Shown here: positions 8,893 to 18,019 of the stretch, in pieces
Layout of the letters: every line of letters begins with the position of its first letter
Position numbering within the stretch: the stretch's first letter is position 1
Assembly: GCF_014836535.1 (NCBI RefSeq)
Contig: NZ_JACSQP010000003.1
Span: forward strand, 320,966-384,965
Direction of reading: 5' to 3'
DNA: 64,000 nucleotides
DNA from: Microbacterium pullorum
GTDB lineage: Bacteria > Actinomycetota > Actinomycetes > Actinomycetales > Microbacteriaceae
The notes under the pieces: generated by a model
What the model saw: only the letters and a program-made list of their open reading frames with translations
Told to the model about the DNA's origin: nothing
Database searches by the model: none
Made by a program: the position numbers and the translations under genes

Positions 8893-9704
8893 GCACCGAC
8901 GCCGGCGAGCCGCGGGAGGGGGCGGAGGGGACTCCGACCCCTCCCGCGGCTCCCGCCCGGCCGCGTCGAGGCCGGGGGGTCGTGCGGTGGGTGCTCCTGT
9001 CCCTCGGCGCGCTGATCGTCGCCGCCGTGGTGGGGATCCTGGTGTGGAGCCAGGTCGGTGTCATGGCTGCGGAGCCCGAGCCGCTCGCGGCCGTGCGCGC
9101 CGACGAGCGCATCGCGATCACCGACGACTCCGCCGGCATCGTGCTCTCCCCCGCCGAGGGCGCTTCGGACACGGGTCTGGTGTTCATTCCGGGCGCGAAG
9201 GTCGACCCGTGGGCGTACGCCGCGACCCTCGCCGACGTCGTCGCCGAGGACAAGGTGACCGTGGTCATCACCAAGCCCTGGCTGAACCTCGCCTTCTTCG
9301 ACCTGCGCGGCCTCGATGCGTTCACCGCTCTCGCCCCGGAGGTATCCACCTGGATCGTCGGCGGGCACTCCCTCGGCGGCGTGCGGGCATGCCAGTTGGC
9401 CGAGGACGCCGACGCGCTGGCGCTGTTCGCCTCGTACTGCGCCACAGATATCGCCGAGACCGACCTGCCGGTCCTCAGCCTCGCCGGCAGCGAGGACGGC
9501 CTGTCCACCCCCGAGAAGATCGCCGACGCCCGCCCGCTGCTCCCCGACGACGCCGAGATGGTCGAGATCGACGGCGCCTCACACGCGTCGTTCGGTGCCT
9601 ACGGCCCGCAGGCCGGTGACGGCACGCCCACCATCACCGACGACGAGATGGCGGCGCGCCTCGCCGATGAGCTTGACGCGTTCGCCGCGCAGGATCTCGG
9701 GTGA
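8889..9704 (+). CDS. Membrane-anchored alpha/beta hydrolase
   Basis: 271 residues if started at TTG 8889, which overlaps the mtlD stop in a TTGA junction; GTG 8982 is the main alternative. A Pro/Arg-rich cytoplasmic stretch (about 1-31) is followed by one transmembrane helix (about 32-52, VLLSLGALIVAAVVGILVW) and an extracytoplasmic hydrolase domain. GGHSLGG is the nucleophile elbow, and DGASHASFG near the end supplies the His. Substrate unknown. Last gene in the mannitol operon orientation, but no link to mannitol is evident. A strong hairpin (8907-8952) covers its first codons. Confidence 0.75.
   Translation: MSTDAGEPREGAEGTPTPPAAPARPRRGRGVVRWVLLSLGALIVAAVVGILVWSQVGVMAAEPEPLAAVRADERIAITDDSAGIVLSPAEGASDTGLVFIPGAKVDPWAYAATLADVVAEDKVTVVITKPWLNLAFFDLRGLDAFTALAPEVSTWIVGGHSLGGVRACQLAEDADALALFASYCATDIAETDLPVLSLAGSEDGLSTPEKIADARPLLPDDAEMVEIDGASHASFGAYGPQAGDGTPTITDDEMAARLADELDAFAAQDLG
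8907..8952 (+). terminator. 15-bp hairpin downstream of mtlD
   Basis: Perfect 15-bp arms (8907-8921 and 8938-8952) with a 16-nt loop, starting 15 nt after the mtlD stop. No U-tract. If the hydrolase really starts at GTG 8982 this is the mtl operon terminator; if it starts at TTG 8889 the hairpin lies in its coding sequence and could limit its expression. Confidence 0.5.
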
Positions 9705-9707
9705 CGC

Positions 9708-10823
9708 TCAGCGGGCGAAGCCGTCGGCGATGAGCTCGATGAGCTCCTCGCGCTCCTCGACCGAGAGGAACGCTGCGGCGGCGGCATTGAGCTGGAACGC
9801 CTCGAGGTCGCCGAGGTCGTACTCGAACGTCTCCGCCAGCAGCGCCAGCTCCCGGGTGAGCGAGGTGCGGCTCTGCGTGCGGTTGTCGACGTTCACCGTC
9901 ACCGCGAAGCCCAGCTGGTAGAGCAGGTCGAACGGGTGGTCCTCGAGCTCCTTGCCCCACTGCTCGATCGCGCCGGTCTGCAGGTTCGACGACGGTGACA
10001 GCTCAAGCGGAATCTCGCGGTCACGCACCCAGCGGGCGAGGTCGCCGAGCTGCACGAACACCTCTTCGCCCTCTCGGGAGATGACCTCGAGGTCTTCGGC
10101 GATGCGCACGCCGTGGCCGAGGCGCAGCGCGCGACCGTCGATGAGAGCCGAGCGGATCGAGTCGAGCCCGGCCGCCTCGCCCGCGTGCACCGTGACGGGG
10201 AAGAACTGCGAGGCGAGGTAGTCGAACGCCGCGCGGTGGTTCGCGGCCGGGAAGCCGTCCTCGGGACCGGCGATGTCGAAGCCGACTGCGCCGCGGGTGC
10301 GGAACTCGACCGCGAGCTTGGCGATCTCCAGCGACCGGTCGGTGTGGCGCATCGCGGTGATGAGCTGACCCACGCGGATGTCGCGGCCGGCGGCTTCGAC
10401 GGCATCCTCCCCGTCTTCGATGCCCTCCTGCACGGCTTCGACGACATCCTCCAGGCTCAGACCGCCCTGGAGGTGCTGCTCGGGCGCCCAGCGCACCTCG
10501 CCGTAGACCACGCCGTCGGCGGCGAGGTCCTCGACGAACTCCCGTGCCACACGGGTCAGCCCCTCGCGGGTCTGCATGACGGCGGTGGTGAGGTCGAAGG
10601 TCTTCAGGTACTCCACGAGGGAGCCCGAGTCGCTGCGCTCGGCGAACCAATCGGCGAGGGCGCCGGGGTCGGTCTCGGGGACCTCGAGCGAGATCGCGTC
10701 GGCCAGCTCGATGATCGTCTCCGGGCGGACCGCACCGTCGAGGTGATCGTGCAGCGAGACCTTCGGGAGCTCCCGGATCGAGACTCCCTGCACGCGGGCG
10801 TCGTCGTTCTGATCGATGGCCAT
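9708..10823 (-). CDS. add: Adenosine deaminase
   Basis: 371 residues of the metal-dependent TIM-barrel family. The LHDHLDGA zinc motif near the N-terminus, VHAGEA and LGHGVRI are the usual metal and catalytic segments. It deaminates (deoxy)adenosine to (deoxy)inosine. Last gene of the nucleoside uptake/salvage operon, 26 nt after deoA. Its stop is 3 nt from the end of the convergent hydrolase gene. Confidence 0.92.
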   Translation of the reverse strand: MAIDQNDDARVQGVSIRELPKVSLHDHLDGAVRPETIIELADAISLEVPETDPGALADWFAERSDSGSLVEYLKTFDLTTAVMQTREGLTRVAREFVEDLAADGVVYGEVRWAPEQHLQGGLSLEDVVEAVQEGIEDGEDAVEAAGRDIRVGQLITAMRHTDRSLEIAKLAVEFRTRGAVGFDIAGPEDGFPAANHRAAFDYLASQFFPVTVHAGEAAGLDSIRSALIDGRALRLGHGVRIAEDLEVISREGEEVFVQLGDLARWVRDREIPLELSPSSNLQTGAIEQWGKELEDHPFDLLYQLGFAVTVNVDNRTQSRTSLTRELALLAETFEYDLGDLEAFQLNAAAAAFLSVEEREELIELIADGFAR

Positions 10824-10849
10824 GGCGGCTTCCTTCGTTCGGTGCGGGG

Positions 10850-12148
10850 TCAGGCGGTGATGCGCTCGAGCACGAGCGGGCGGGCGGGCGGGGCGGTGTC
10901 CCCGATCTCCCAGGCGTCCTCGAGAGCATCGAAGGCGCGGGTGAACCGCTTGTCATCATCGGCCAGCAAGGTGAACAACGGCTGACCCTCGATCACCGTG
11001 TCGCCGGGCTTGACGTGCAGGTCGATACCCGCGGCGTGCAGCACCGGGTCCTGGGCGCGGGCGCGTCCGGCGCCCAGCCGCCAGGCGGCGATGCCGAACG
11101 GCAGCGCGTCCAGGCGCGTGAGGACACCCGACGACGAAGCGGTGACGGTGTGGGTCTCGCGGGGTTCGGGGAGGGCGGCGTCGGGGTCGCCGTCCTGCGC
11201 GCGGATCATTGCACGCCAGGTGTCCATCGCCCGGCCGTCGCGCAGCGCGGCCTCGACGTCGGCGTCGGGCTGACCGGCCAGGGCCAGCATCTCTCGCGCG
11301 AGGGCGACGGTGAGCTCCACGATGTCGGCGGGTCCGCCGCCGGCGAGCACCTCGACGGACTCGCGCACTTCGTTGGCGTTGCCGATCGCGAGTCCCAGCG
11401 GGGTGTTCATGTCGGTCAGCAGCGCCGTGGTCGCCACGCCCGAGTCGGTCCCGAGGGCCACCATCGTGCGCGCGAGCTCGCGGGCCTTGTCGACGTCGCG
11501 CATGAACGCGCCGCCGCCGAACTTCACGTCCAGCACCAGCGCGTCGGTGCCCTCGGCGATCTTCTTCGACATGATGCTCGATGCGATGAGCGGGATGGCC
11601 TCGACCGTACCGGTGACATCCCGCAGCGCGTAGAGCTTCTTGTCGGCCGGGGCGAGCCCCGACCCGGCGGCGCAGATGACCGCGCCGATGTCACGCAGCT
11701 GCGCGAACAGCTCGTCGTTGGTGAGGGCCGCTCGCCAGCCGGGGATCGACTCGAGCTTGTCCAGCGTCCCGCCGGTGTGACCGAGGCCGCGGCCCGACAG
11801 CTGCGGCACGGCGACGCCGAAGGATGCGACCAGCGGCGCGAGCGGCAGGGTGATCTTGTCACCGACGCCACCGGTGGAGTGCTTGTCGACGGTGCGCTTG
11901 CCGAGACCGGCGAAGCTCATCCGCTCCCCCGACGCGATCATCGCGTCGGTGAGCACGCGGATCTCGTTGCGCTGCATGCCGTTCAGAAGCACAGCCATCG
12001 CGAACGAGGCCATCTGCGCGTCGGCGACGTAGCCACGGGTGTAGGCGTCGACCATCCAGCGCAGTGCGTCTTCGGGTACGGCGGCGCCGTCGCGCTTGGC
12101 GCGGATGACGTCGACGGCGTCGAACGGTTCGACGTTCTCAGAACTCAT
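10850..12148 (-). CDS. deoA: Thymidine phosphorylase
   Basis: 432 residues. KHSTGGVGDKITL is the conserved phosphate/nucleoside-binding signature of the family, and SGRGLGHTGGTLDKLE follows at the expected distance. It splits thymidine or deoxyuridine into base and deoxyribose-1-phosphate. Overlaps the cdd stop by 4 nt, so translation is coupled. Lies downstream of the nucleoside importer genes. Confidence 0.95.
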   Translation of the reverse strand: MSSENVEPFDAVDVIRAKRDGAAVPEDALRWMVDAYTRGYVADAQMASFAMAVLLNGMQRNEIRVLTDAMIASGERMSFAGLGKRTVDKHSTGGVGDKITLPLAPLVASFGVAVPQLSGRGLGHTGGTLDKLESIPGWRAALTNDELFAQLRDIGAVICAAGSGLAPADKKLYALRDVTGTVEAIPLIASSIMSKKIAEGTDALVLDVKFGGGAFMRDVDKARELARTMVALGTDSGVATTALLTDMNTPLGLAIGNANEVRESVEVLAGGGPADIVELTVALAREMLALAGQPDADVEAALRDGRAMDTWRAMIRAQDGDPDAALPEPRETHTVTASSSGVLTRLDALPFGIAAWRLGAGRARAQDPVLHAAGIDLHVKPGDTVIEGQPLFTLLADDDKRFTRAFDALEDAWEIGDTAPPARPLVLERITA

Positions 12149-12546
12149 CGTGCGGCGTCCTCCAGGTCACGGGGGCCGAACGCGTCAGGCAGCACCTCGT
12201 CGATCGTGCGGATGCCGGAGACGGTCTCCAGCAGCATGCCCGGAAGGGCGAATTCGTACAGAAGCTGTCGGCAGCGCCCGCACGGCATGATGGTCTGGCC
12301 TTCGTTGTTGACGCAGACGAACGCGACGAGCTGTCCGCCACCGGACATCTGCAGGTCGCCCACCAGAGCGCACTCCGCGCAGAGCCCGACGCCGTAGGAG
12401 GCGTTCTCGACGTTGCACCCGGCGACGACGCGACCGTCGGTCACGAGCGCTGCCGCGCCCACGCGGTACCGGGAGTAGGGGGCGTAAGCGCGCTCCATGG
12501 CCTCCGTCGCGACGGCGCGGAGATGATCCCAATCGATGTCGGTCAT
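12145..12546 (-). CDS. cdd: Cytidine deaminase
   Basis: 133 residues, the size of the small tetrameric type. Zinc site: CAE in LCAECAL and PCGRCRQ. It converts (deoxy)cytidine to (deoxy)uridine, feeding deoA. Located 7 nt after the second permease gene in the same operon. Confidence 0.95.
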   Translation of the reverse strand: MTDIDWDHLRAVATEAMERAYAPYSRYRVGAAALVTDGRVVAGCNVENASYGVGLCAECALVGDLQMSGGGQLVAFVCVNNEGQTIMPCGRCRQLLYEFALPGMLLETVSGIRTIDEVLPDAFGPRDLEDAAR

Positions 12547-12553
12547 GTCGATG

Positions 12554-13831
12554 TCATCCCTTGATGTATGGCTTGCCGGATGCCGCGGGGCCGCGGATCT
12601 GCCCGGCGAATCCGGCGACGGCGATGATGGTCACCACGTACGGCAGCATGAGCATGAACTCGCTGGGGATGGGTGTGCGCAGCGCCGTCAGCAGGTTCTG
12701 CAGGTTGGTGGCGAACCCGAACAGCAGCGCCGCGAGGGCGGCGCGCAGCGGATCCCAGCGGCCGAAGATCACGGCGGCGAGGGCGATGAAGCCGAGGCCC
12801 GCGGTCATCTCCTTGGTGAACTGCGGCACCGACACCAGCGTGAAGTACGCCCCACCCATACCGGCGATCGCCCCGGCGAGAGACACGTTCCAGAAGCGGG
12901 ACATGTTGACCTTGATGCCGACGGTGTCGGCGGCCTGCGGGTGCTCACCCACCGCGCGCAGACGCAGCCCCCAGCGGGTGCGGTACAGCGCCCAGGCGAC
13001 GACGCCCACCGTGATGTACATGAGGTACACCAGGAAGGTCTGGTTGAACAGCACCGGCCCGATGATCGGGATGTCGCTGAGCAGCGGGATCTCCAGGCGT
13101 GTGAAGCGCACGGGGCGGTTGAGCTGCTCTTCGTTGGGAACCAGCAGCGCCCCGTAGAGGAAGCCGGTGAGGCCGGTGACCAGCACGTTGAGCACGACAC
13201 CGACGATGACCTGGTCCACGAGGTACTTGATCGCGAAGGCGGCCAGCACGAACGCCACCAGCACGCCGCCGAGCATCGCACCCAGCAGACCGATGAAGGG
13301 GTTGCCGGTGATCGAGGACAGCAGCGCCGACGAGAACGCGCCCAGCAGCAGCTGACCCTCGATGGCGACGTTGACGACGCCGACACGTTCGCCGATCACG
13401 CCGCCGAGGGCGCCGAAGACGAGGGGCACCGAGAGTGAGATCGCACCGAACAGCAGACCGGTGACCGGGACGAGCCCGTCGGCGGCGGCCCACACCAGGA
13501 ACGCGAACACGGCGAGCACACCGTAGACGATGGGCAGCCACAGCGCCGGGCGGCGGTAGGACCAGGCATCCCAGGCCGACCAGGCCGTGAGCAGCACGAG
13601 CAGCACGAGCAGCAGCCAACTGGTGGAGGCCGTCGGCAGTTCCACCTCGGGCAGCACGATGGCCGAAGTGGCGTCGCCGAGACGGAAGGTGCTGATGCCG
13701 TCGCGCGGCGCGAACAGGAACAGCGCCGCCAGCAGCAGGGTGACGATCCCCAGCACGATGGGCAGCTTCAGGTACCGCTGCTTCACGGTGCCCAGCGCCA
13801 TGCCGGATGCGGCGGGAGCGAGAGCGGTCAT
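12554..13831 (-). CDS. Nucleoside ABC importer, inner-membrane permease 2
   Basis: 425 residues with about nine or ten hydrophobic segments; member of the branched-chain/ribose-type permease family used by BMP-dependent nucleoside importers (NupC-like). Typical segments are GVVNVAIEGQLLLGAF and LAGAIAGMGGAYFTL. The start at 13831 overlaps the stop of the other permease by 4 nt. Pairs with the gene at 13828-15141 to form the channel. Confidence 0.88.
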   Translation of the reverse strand: MTALAPAASGMALGTVKQRYLKLPIVLGIVTLLLAALFLFAPRDGISTFRLGDATSAIVLPEVELPTASTSWLLLVLLVLLTAWSAWDAWSYRRPALWLPIVYGVLAVFAFLVWAAADGLVPVTGLLFGAISLSVPLVFGALGGVIGERVGVVNVAIEGQLLLGAFSSALLSSITGNPFIGLLGAMLGGVLVAFVLAAFAIKYLVDQVIVGVVLNVLVTGLTGFLYGALLVPNEEQLNRPVRFTRLEIPLLSDIPIIGPVLFNQTFLVYLMYITVGVVAWALYRTRWGLRLRAVGEHPQAADTVGIKVNMSRFWNVSLAGAIAGMGGAYFTLVSVPQFTKEMTAGLGFIALAAVIFGRWDPLRAALAALLFGFATNLQNLLTALRTPIPSEFMLMLPYVVTIIAVAGFAGQIRGPAASGKPYIKG

Positions 13832-15141
13832 GCCGTCACCGCCTTCTTCGCGGCCTTGGCTCGCGCCTTGGCAGCCTTCTCCGCGTCGGTCTTGGGCAGG
13901 AAGAAGATCGTGCGCAGCAGCGGCGGCGCGGCGATCAGCAGCACGATGAGCGCCTGCACGACCAGCACGATGTCCACCGGGATGCCCTGTGCCTGCATCG
14001 AGAACGATCCCGCCTTGAGAGCTCCGAACAGGATGCCGGCGGCGAAGGTGCCCCACGCGCGGCTGCGACCGAGCAGCGCCACCGTGATCGCGTCGAAGCC
14101 GATGCCGGCGTCGATGGTTCCGGTGAACCCGGTGGTCACCGACCCCTGGATCTGGTTCATCGCGGCCAGGCCCGCAAGTCCCCCGGCGAAGAGCATCGCG
14201 TAGATGTAGATGCGCTGCACGCTGACGCCGGCGGCGCGCGCCGCGAACGGGTTCTCACCCACGGCACGCATGCGCACCCCGAGGCTCGAGTGCTCCACGA
14301 CCCACCAGACGATGAGCGTCGCGATGATGACGACGACGAAGCCCCAGTCCAGCAGCGGGAACGACGGCCCGAACAGGTCGGGGAACTGTGCGGTCTCGGG
14401 GGTGGCGGAGGTGATCGGCTGGTTGGTCCCGGGCTTCTGCAGCAGTCCCGGCGTGCGGATCATCCACAGCAGCAGGTAGTACGCCACGTAGTTGAGCATG
14501 ATCGTGAGGATCACCTCGTGGGCACCGGTGCGGGCCTTGAGCAGGCCCACGATGCCGCCCCAGATCGCCCCGCCGACGATGCCGGCCAGTAGCGTCAGAG
14601 GCAGATGAGCCCACATCGGCAGGTCGAGGTTGAAGGCGAAGAATGCCGCGAAGATCGCGCCCACCAGCATCTGGCCGCGGGCGCCGATGTTGAACAGGCC
14701 GACGCGGAACGCCAGCGCCACACCCAGACCGGCGGCGATCAGCGGGGCCGCGAATCCGAGCGAGTTGGTGAGCGGACGGATCTGCGCCGCGAAGTCCGCG
14801 CCACGCGGGTTGAACACCGCGCCGCGGAACAGCGCCTCGTATCCGCCGTACACCGACTGCCAGATGGCCACGAACGTGTCGCCGGGTCGGGCGAAGAAGT
14901 AGACGGCCGACTCCTGCACGTCGTCGTCGGTGAGGGCGATGAGGATGCCGCCGACGATCATCGCCAGCACGATCGCGAGGATCGTGGTGACGGCGTTGCC
15001 GCGCAGCAGGTCCTTGATGAAGACGTTCGCACGCGGCGGAGCCGGGTCGGCCTCGCCGGTGAGCGGGCTCTTCACCGGCGGGAGCTGCTCGGGGGGCAAT
15101 CCCCCGGTCACGTCGTCGGCACCGGGCGTCGTGCCGGTCAT
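13828..15141 (-). CDS. Nucleoside ABC importer, inner-membrane permease 1
   Basis: 437 residues. A hydrophilic N-terminus of about 45 residues is followed by multiple transmembrane helices, with FRVGLFNIGARGQMLVGAI as the family signature (NupB-like). The start overlaps the ATPase stop (15138-15141). Substrate assignment rests on the downstream salvage genes and the BMP-type binding protein. Confidence 0.88.
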   Translation of the reverse strand: MTGTTPGADDVTGGLPPEQLPPVKSPLTGEADPAPPRANVFIKDLLRGNAVTTILAIVLAMIVGGILIALTDDDVQESAVYFFARPGDTFVAIWQSVYGGYEALFRGAVFNPRGADFAAQIRPLTNSLGFAAPLIAAGLGVALAFRVGLFNIGARGQMLVGAIFAAFFAFNLDLPMWAHLPLTLLAGIVGGAIWGGIVGLLKARTGAHEVILTIMLNYVAYYLLLWMIRTPGLLQKPGTNQPITSATPETAQFPDLFGPSFPLLDWGFVVVIIATLIVWWVVEHSSLGVRMRAVGENPFAARAAGVSVQRIYIYAMLFAGGLAGLAAMNQIQGSVTTGFTGTIDAGIGFDAITVALLGRSRAWGTFAAGILFGALKAGSFSMQAQGIPVDIVLVVQALIVLLIAAPPLLRTIFFLPKTDAEKAAKARAKAAKKAVTA

Positions 15142-16652
15142 GCTGCCACCTCCGGGTCGCTGGCGCCGGCCATCATCAGGCCGAGGATGTCGCGGGGCGT
15201 GTCGCCGGGGACGACGCCGACGATCGTGCCGCGGTACATGACCGCGATGCGATCGGCGAGGGCGGTGACCTCGTCGAGCTCGGTGGACACGACGATCACC
15301 GGCACACCGGCATCCCGTGTCTCGATGATCCGCTTGTGGATGAACTCGATCGATCCGACGTCGACGCCGCGAGTGGGCTGCGCCGCCACGAGCAGCCGCA
15401 GATCGCGGCTGAGTTCGCGGGCGATGACGACCTTCTGCTGGTTGCCGCCGGAGAGCGTGCCGGCCGGGGTCTCGGGCCCGCGCGTGCGGATGTCGTACTC
15501 CTCGATGCGATCGCGGGCGAAGGCGTCGAGGGCGGAGCGGTTGATCGTGCCGAGGCGCACGAAGGCGGGGTCGGACGAGCGGTCGAGGATGAGGTTCTCG
15601 GCGACCGAGAACCCGCCCACGAGGCCGTCCTGGGTGCGGTCCTCGGGCACGAACCCGACCCCTTCGTCGAGGATGCCGCGCACGCCCTTGCCGACGAGCT
15701 CGGTGCCGCCGAGGCGGATGGAGCCCTCCACGCGGGTCGCGAGGCCGACGATGGCCTCGACGAGTTCGGTCTGACCGTTGCCCTGCACCCCGGCGATGGC
15801 GAGCACCTCGCCCGGGCGCACGTCGAAGTTGATGTCATCGACGATGACGACACCGCCCGGGGTGAGCACCCGCAGGCCCCGCACTTCCAGGCCGCCCTCG
15901 CCGAGGCGCGGCGGCTGCTTGTGCACGGTGAGCTCGACGGCGCGCCCGACCATGAGAGAGGCCAGCTCGGTGTTCGTGGCGGACGGTGAGGCCTCGCCGA
16001 CCACGGCGCCGAGCCGGATGACGGTGATGCGGTCGGCGACCTCGCGCACCTCGCGGAGCTTGTGGGTGATGAAGACGATGGAGGTGCCCTCGTCGCGCAG
16101 CTGGCGCATGATCGCCATCAGCTCGTCGGTCTCCTGGGGGGTGAGCACCGCAGTGGGCTCGTCGAAGACGAGCACCTTGGCGTCGCGGGAGAGCGCCTTG
16201 ATGATCTCGACTCGCTGCTGCACGCCGACGGGCAGGTCGCCGACCATCGCGTCGGGATCGATGTCGAACCCGAACCGGTCGGCGACGGCGCGCACGTGTG
16301 CGCGGGCGGCGGCGAGGTCGAGGACTCCGAGCGCCTTGGTGGACTCATGGCCGAGCATGACGTTCTCGGCGACGGTGAACACCGGTATCAGCATGAAGTG
16401 CTGATGCACCATGCCGATGCCTGCCGCCATGGCGTCACCGGGACCCCGGAAGTACTGCACCGCGTCATCGAGGAGGATCTCGCCCTCATCGGCCTGATAC
16501 AGGCCGTACAGGACGTTCATCAGGGTGGACTTGCCGGCTCCGTTCTCACCCAGGAGCGCGTGGATCTCACCCGGCGCGACCGTCAGGTCGATCCGATCGT
16601 TGGCGACGAGGCTGCCGAATCTCTTGGTGATCCCGCGTAGCTCGAGCTTCAT
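15138..16652 (-). CDS. Nucleoside ABC importer, tandem ATPase
   Basis: 504 residues with two ABC domains, as in sugar/nucleoside importers. The first domain has Walker A GENGAGKST and Walker B LVFDEPT; the second has a degenerate Walker A (VQGNGQTEL), an intact LSGGNQQK signature and LLVAAQPTRGVD, as is usual for this subfamily. It energises uptake through the two permeases. A 116-nt gap with a strong hairpin separates it from the upstream binding-protein gene. Confidence 0.92.
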   Translation of the reverse strand: MKLELRGITKRFGSLVANDRIDLTVAPGEIHALLGENGAGKSTLMNVLYGLYQADEGEILLDDAVQYFRGPGDAMAAGIGMVHQHFMLIPVFTVAENVMLGHESTKALGVLDLAAARAHVRAVADRFGFDIDPDAMVGDLPVGVQQRVEIIKALSRDAKVLVFDEPTAVLTPQETDELMAIMRQLRDEGTSIVFITHKLREVREVADRITVIRLGAVVGEASPSATNTELASLMVGRAVELTVHKQPPRLGEGGLEVRGLRVLTPGGVVIVDDINFDVRPGEVLAIAGVQGNGQTELVEAIVGLATRVEGSIRLGGTELVGKGVRGILDEGVGFVPEDRTQDGLVGGFSVAENLILDRSSDPAFVRLGTINRSALDAFARDRIEEYDIRTRGPETPAGTLSGGNQQKVVIARELSRDLRLLVAAQPTRGVDVGSIEFIHKRIIETRDAGVPVIVVSTELDEVTALADRIAVMYRGTIVGVVPGDTPRDILGLMMAGASDPEVAA

Positions 16653-16714
16653 ACCTGCACCTTATCCAGCACGCCGATCCTTGTGGAACGGGGGCGTGCG
16701 CGTCGTTCGGAACG

Positions 16715-16754
16715 GCTCGGGGCGGGCAACGACTGATCGTTGCCCGCCCCGAGC
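16715..16754 (-). terminator. 18-bp hairpin between binding protein and ATPase genes
   Basis: Perfect 18-bp arms (16715-16732 and 16737-16754) with a 4-nt loop, inside the operon. In other ABC importers such hairpins keep the binding protein in excess over the membrane parts by partial termination or 3-prime-end protection; that role is inferred here. Confidence 0.65.
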
Positions 16755-16768
16755 GTGACGTCATGCGG

Positions 16769-17884
16769 TCACGGGGAGTTCGGCGACTCCACCACGATGT
16801 CACCGGCGACGATCTGCTCCTGCAGAGCGGCCAGTTCGTCGACCAGGCCCTCGGGCAGGTCCGCCTCGAAGTCGTGGAAGCTGGACAGCTTCACGCCCTC
16901 GTTCTCGAGCGTGCCGACGTACGGGGTCGCGTCGAAGTCACCGGCGGCGGCCTCGAGCGTGGCGTCGTAGACGGCGACGTCGATGGCCTTCATGATCGAC
17001 ACCAGCGTGATGTCGGTGACGGTGTCGTCGGCGACGGCGAGGTCCTTGTCGACACCGATCATCAGCACGTCCGAGCCGCTGTCGGCGATGGCCGCGGCAG
17101 CGCTCTGGTAGATCGGACCGCCGACGGGGAGGATGACGTCCACGCCCTGGTCGAGCACGGCCTGAGCGGTCTGCTTGGCGGTGTCGTTCGCGGTGAAGCC
17201 ACCGGTGAACTGACCCTCCTGCGTCGCGGTGTCCCAACCGAAGACATCGACGGCAGCGCCCTTGTCCTCGTTGTACTTGTCGACGCCGAGCTGGAAGCCG
17301 TCCATGAACACGGCGACCGACGGGATCTGCATGCCGCCGAAGGTGCCGACCTTGTTCACGCCGTTCTGCTCGGACCATGCCGCGGCAGCGTAACCGCCGA
17401 GGTAGGCCGCCTCAGCGGTGTCGAAGATGAGCGGCTTGATGTTCGGGGCGTCGGTGGTGCCGTCGAAGTCGTTGTCTGCCAGGTCGTCGATGATCGCGTA
17501 GTCGATCTCGGGGTTGGCCAGCGCCGACTCCACGGTCGCGGCCGACAGGTTGAACCCGACCGAGACGATGAACGAGCAGCCCTCGGAGACCAGCGTCTCG
17601 AGGTTCGGGGCGTAGTCGTTCGGGGTCGTCGACTCCATCTCGATGCCCTCGATGTCGAGTTCTTCGAGCGCGCGGTCCATGCCCTCCTTGGCGGCCTGGT
17701 TGAACGAGCGGTCGTTCCAGCCGCCTTCATCCGAGATCAGGCAGGGCTTGAAGTCGTCAGCGGGCTCGGGCGCCGCGCTGCCGCCGGTGTTCTCCTCGGG
17801 CGCCGAAGCGCAGCCGGCGAGCGACACGAGCAGCGCCGCTGCACCGGTGACGCCGAGGACCTTCTTGGTGGTCGAGATGGTCAA
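16769..17884 (-). CDS. BMP-family nucleoside-binding lipoprotein
   Basis: 371 residues from TTG 17884, which has a GGAGG ribosome site at ideal spacing; GTG 17896 would add four residues. Lipoprotein signal: hydrophobic VLGVTGAAALLVSLAGC with the lipobox Cys, then an acidic Ser/Gly linker. The mature part has the BMP/PnrA fold (SDEGGWNDRSFNQAAKEG, ALANPEIDYAIID). It would capture purine and pyrimidine nucleosides outside the membrane and deliver them to the importer encoded downstream. First gene of the operon. Confidence 0.9.
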   Translation of the reverse strand: MTISTTKKVLGVTGAAALLVSLAGCASAPEENTGGSAAPEPADDFKPCLISDEGGWNDRSFNQAAKEGMDRALEELDIEGIEMESTTPNDYAPNLETLVSEGCSFIVSVGFNLSAATVESALANPEIDYAIIDDLADNDFDGTTDAPNIKPLIFDTAEAAYLGGYAAAAWSEQNGVNKVGTFGGMQIPSVAVFMDGFQLGVDKYNEDKGAAVDVFGWDTATQEGQFTGGFTANDTAKQTAQAVLDQGVDVILPVGGPIYQSAAAAIADSGSDVLMIGVDKDLAVADDTVTDITLVSIMKAIDVAVYDATLEAAAGDFDATPYVGTLENEGVKLSSFHDFEADLPEGLVDELAALQEQIVAGDIVVESPNSP

Positions 17885-18019
17885 TGCAGCCTCCACATTG
17901 GTGGGCTCGCGGATTTCGCGATCGCCCCCTGACGTTACCGATTATTACGATATCTGTGCACGCTCCCAGCCGCTCCGCGACGGAATGGTTACAAAGACGC
18001 AATCATCCCGTCACGCGGT
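17885..18019 (-). promoter_or_regulatory. Upstream region of nucleoside operon
   Basis: 135-nt gap whose 17936-17960 stretch is unusually AT-rich for this genome (reverse strand reads ATATCGTAATAATC), so it probably holds the operon promoter. No clear -35/-10 pair or operator can be assigned. Confidence 0.3.
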
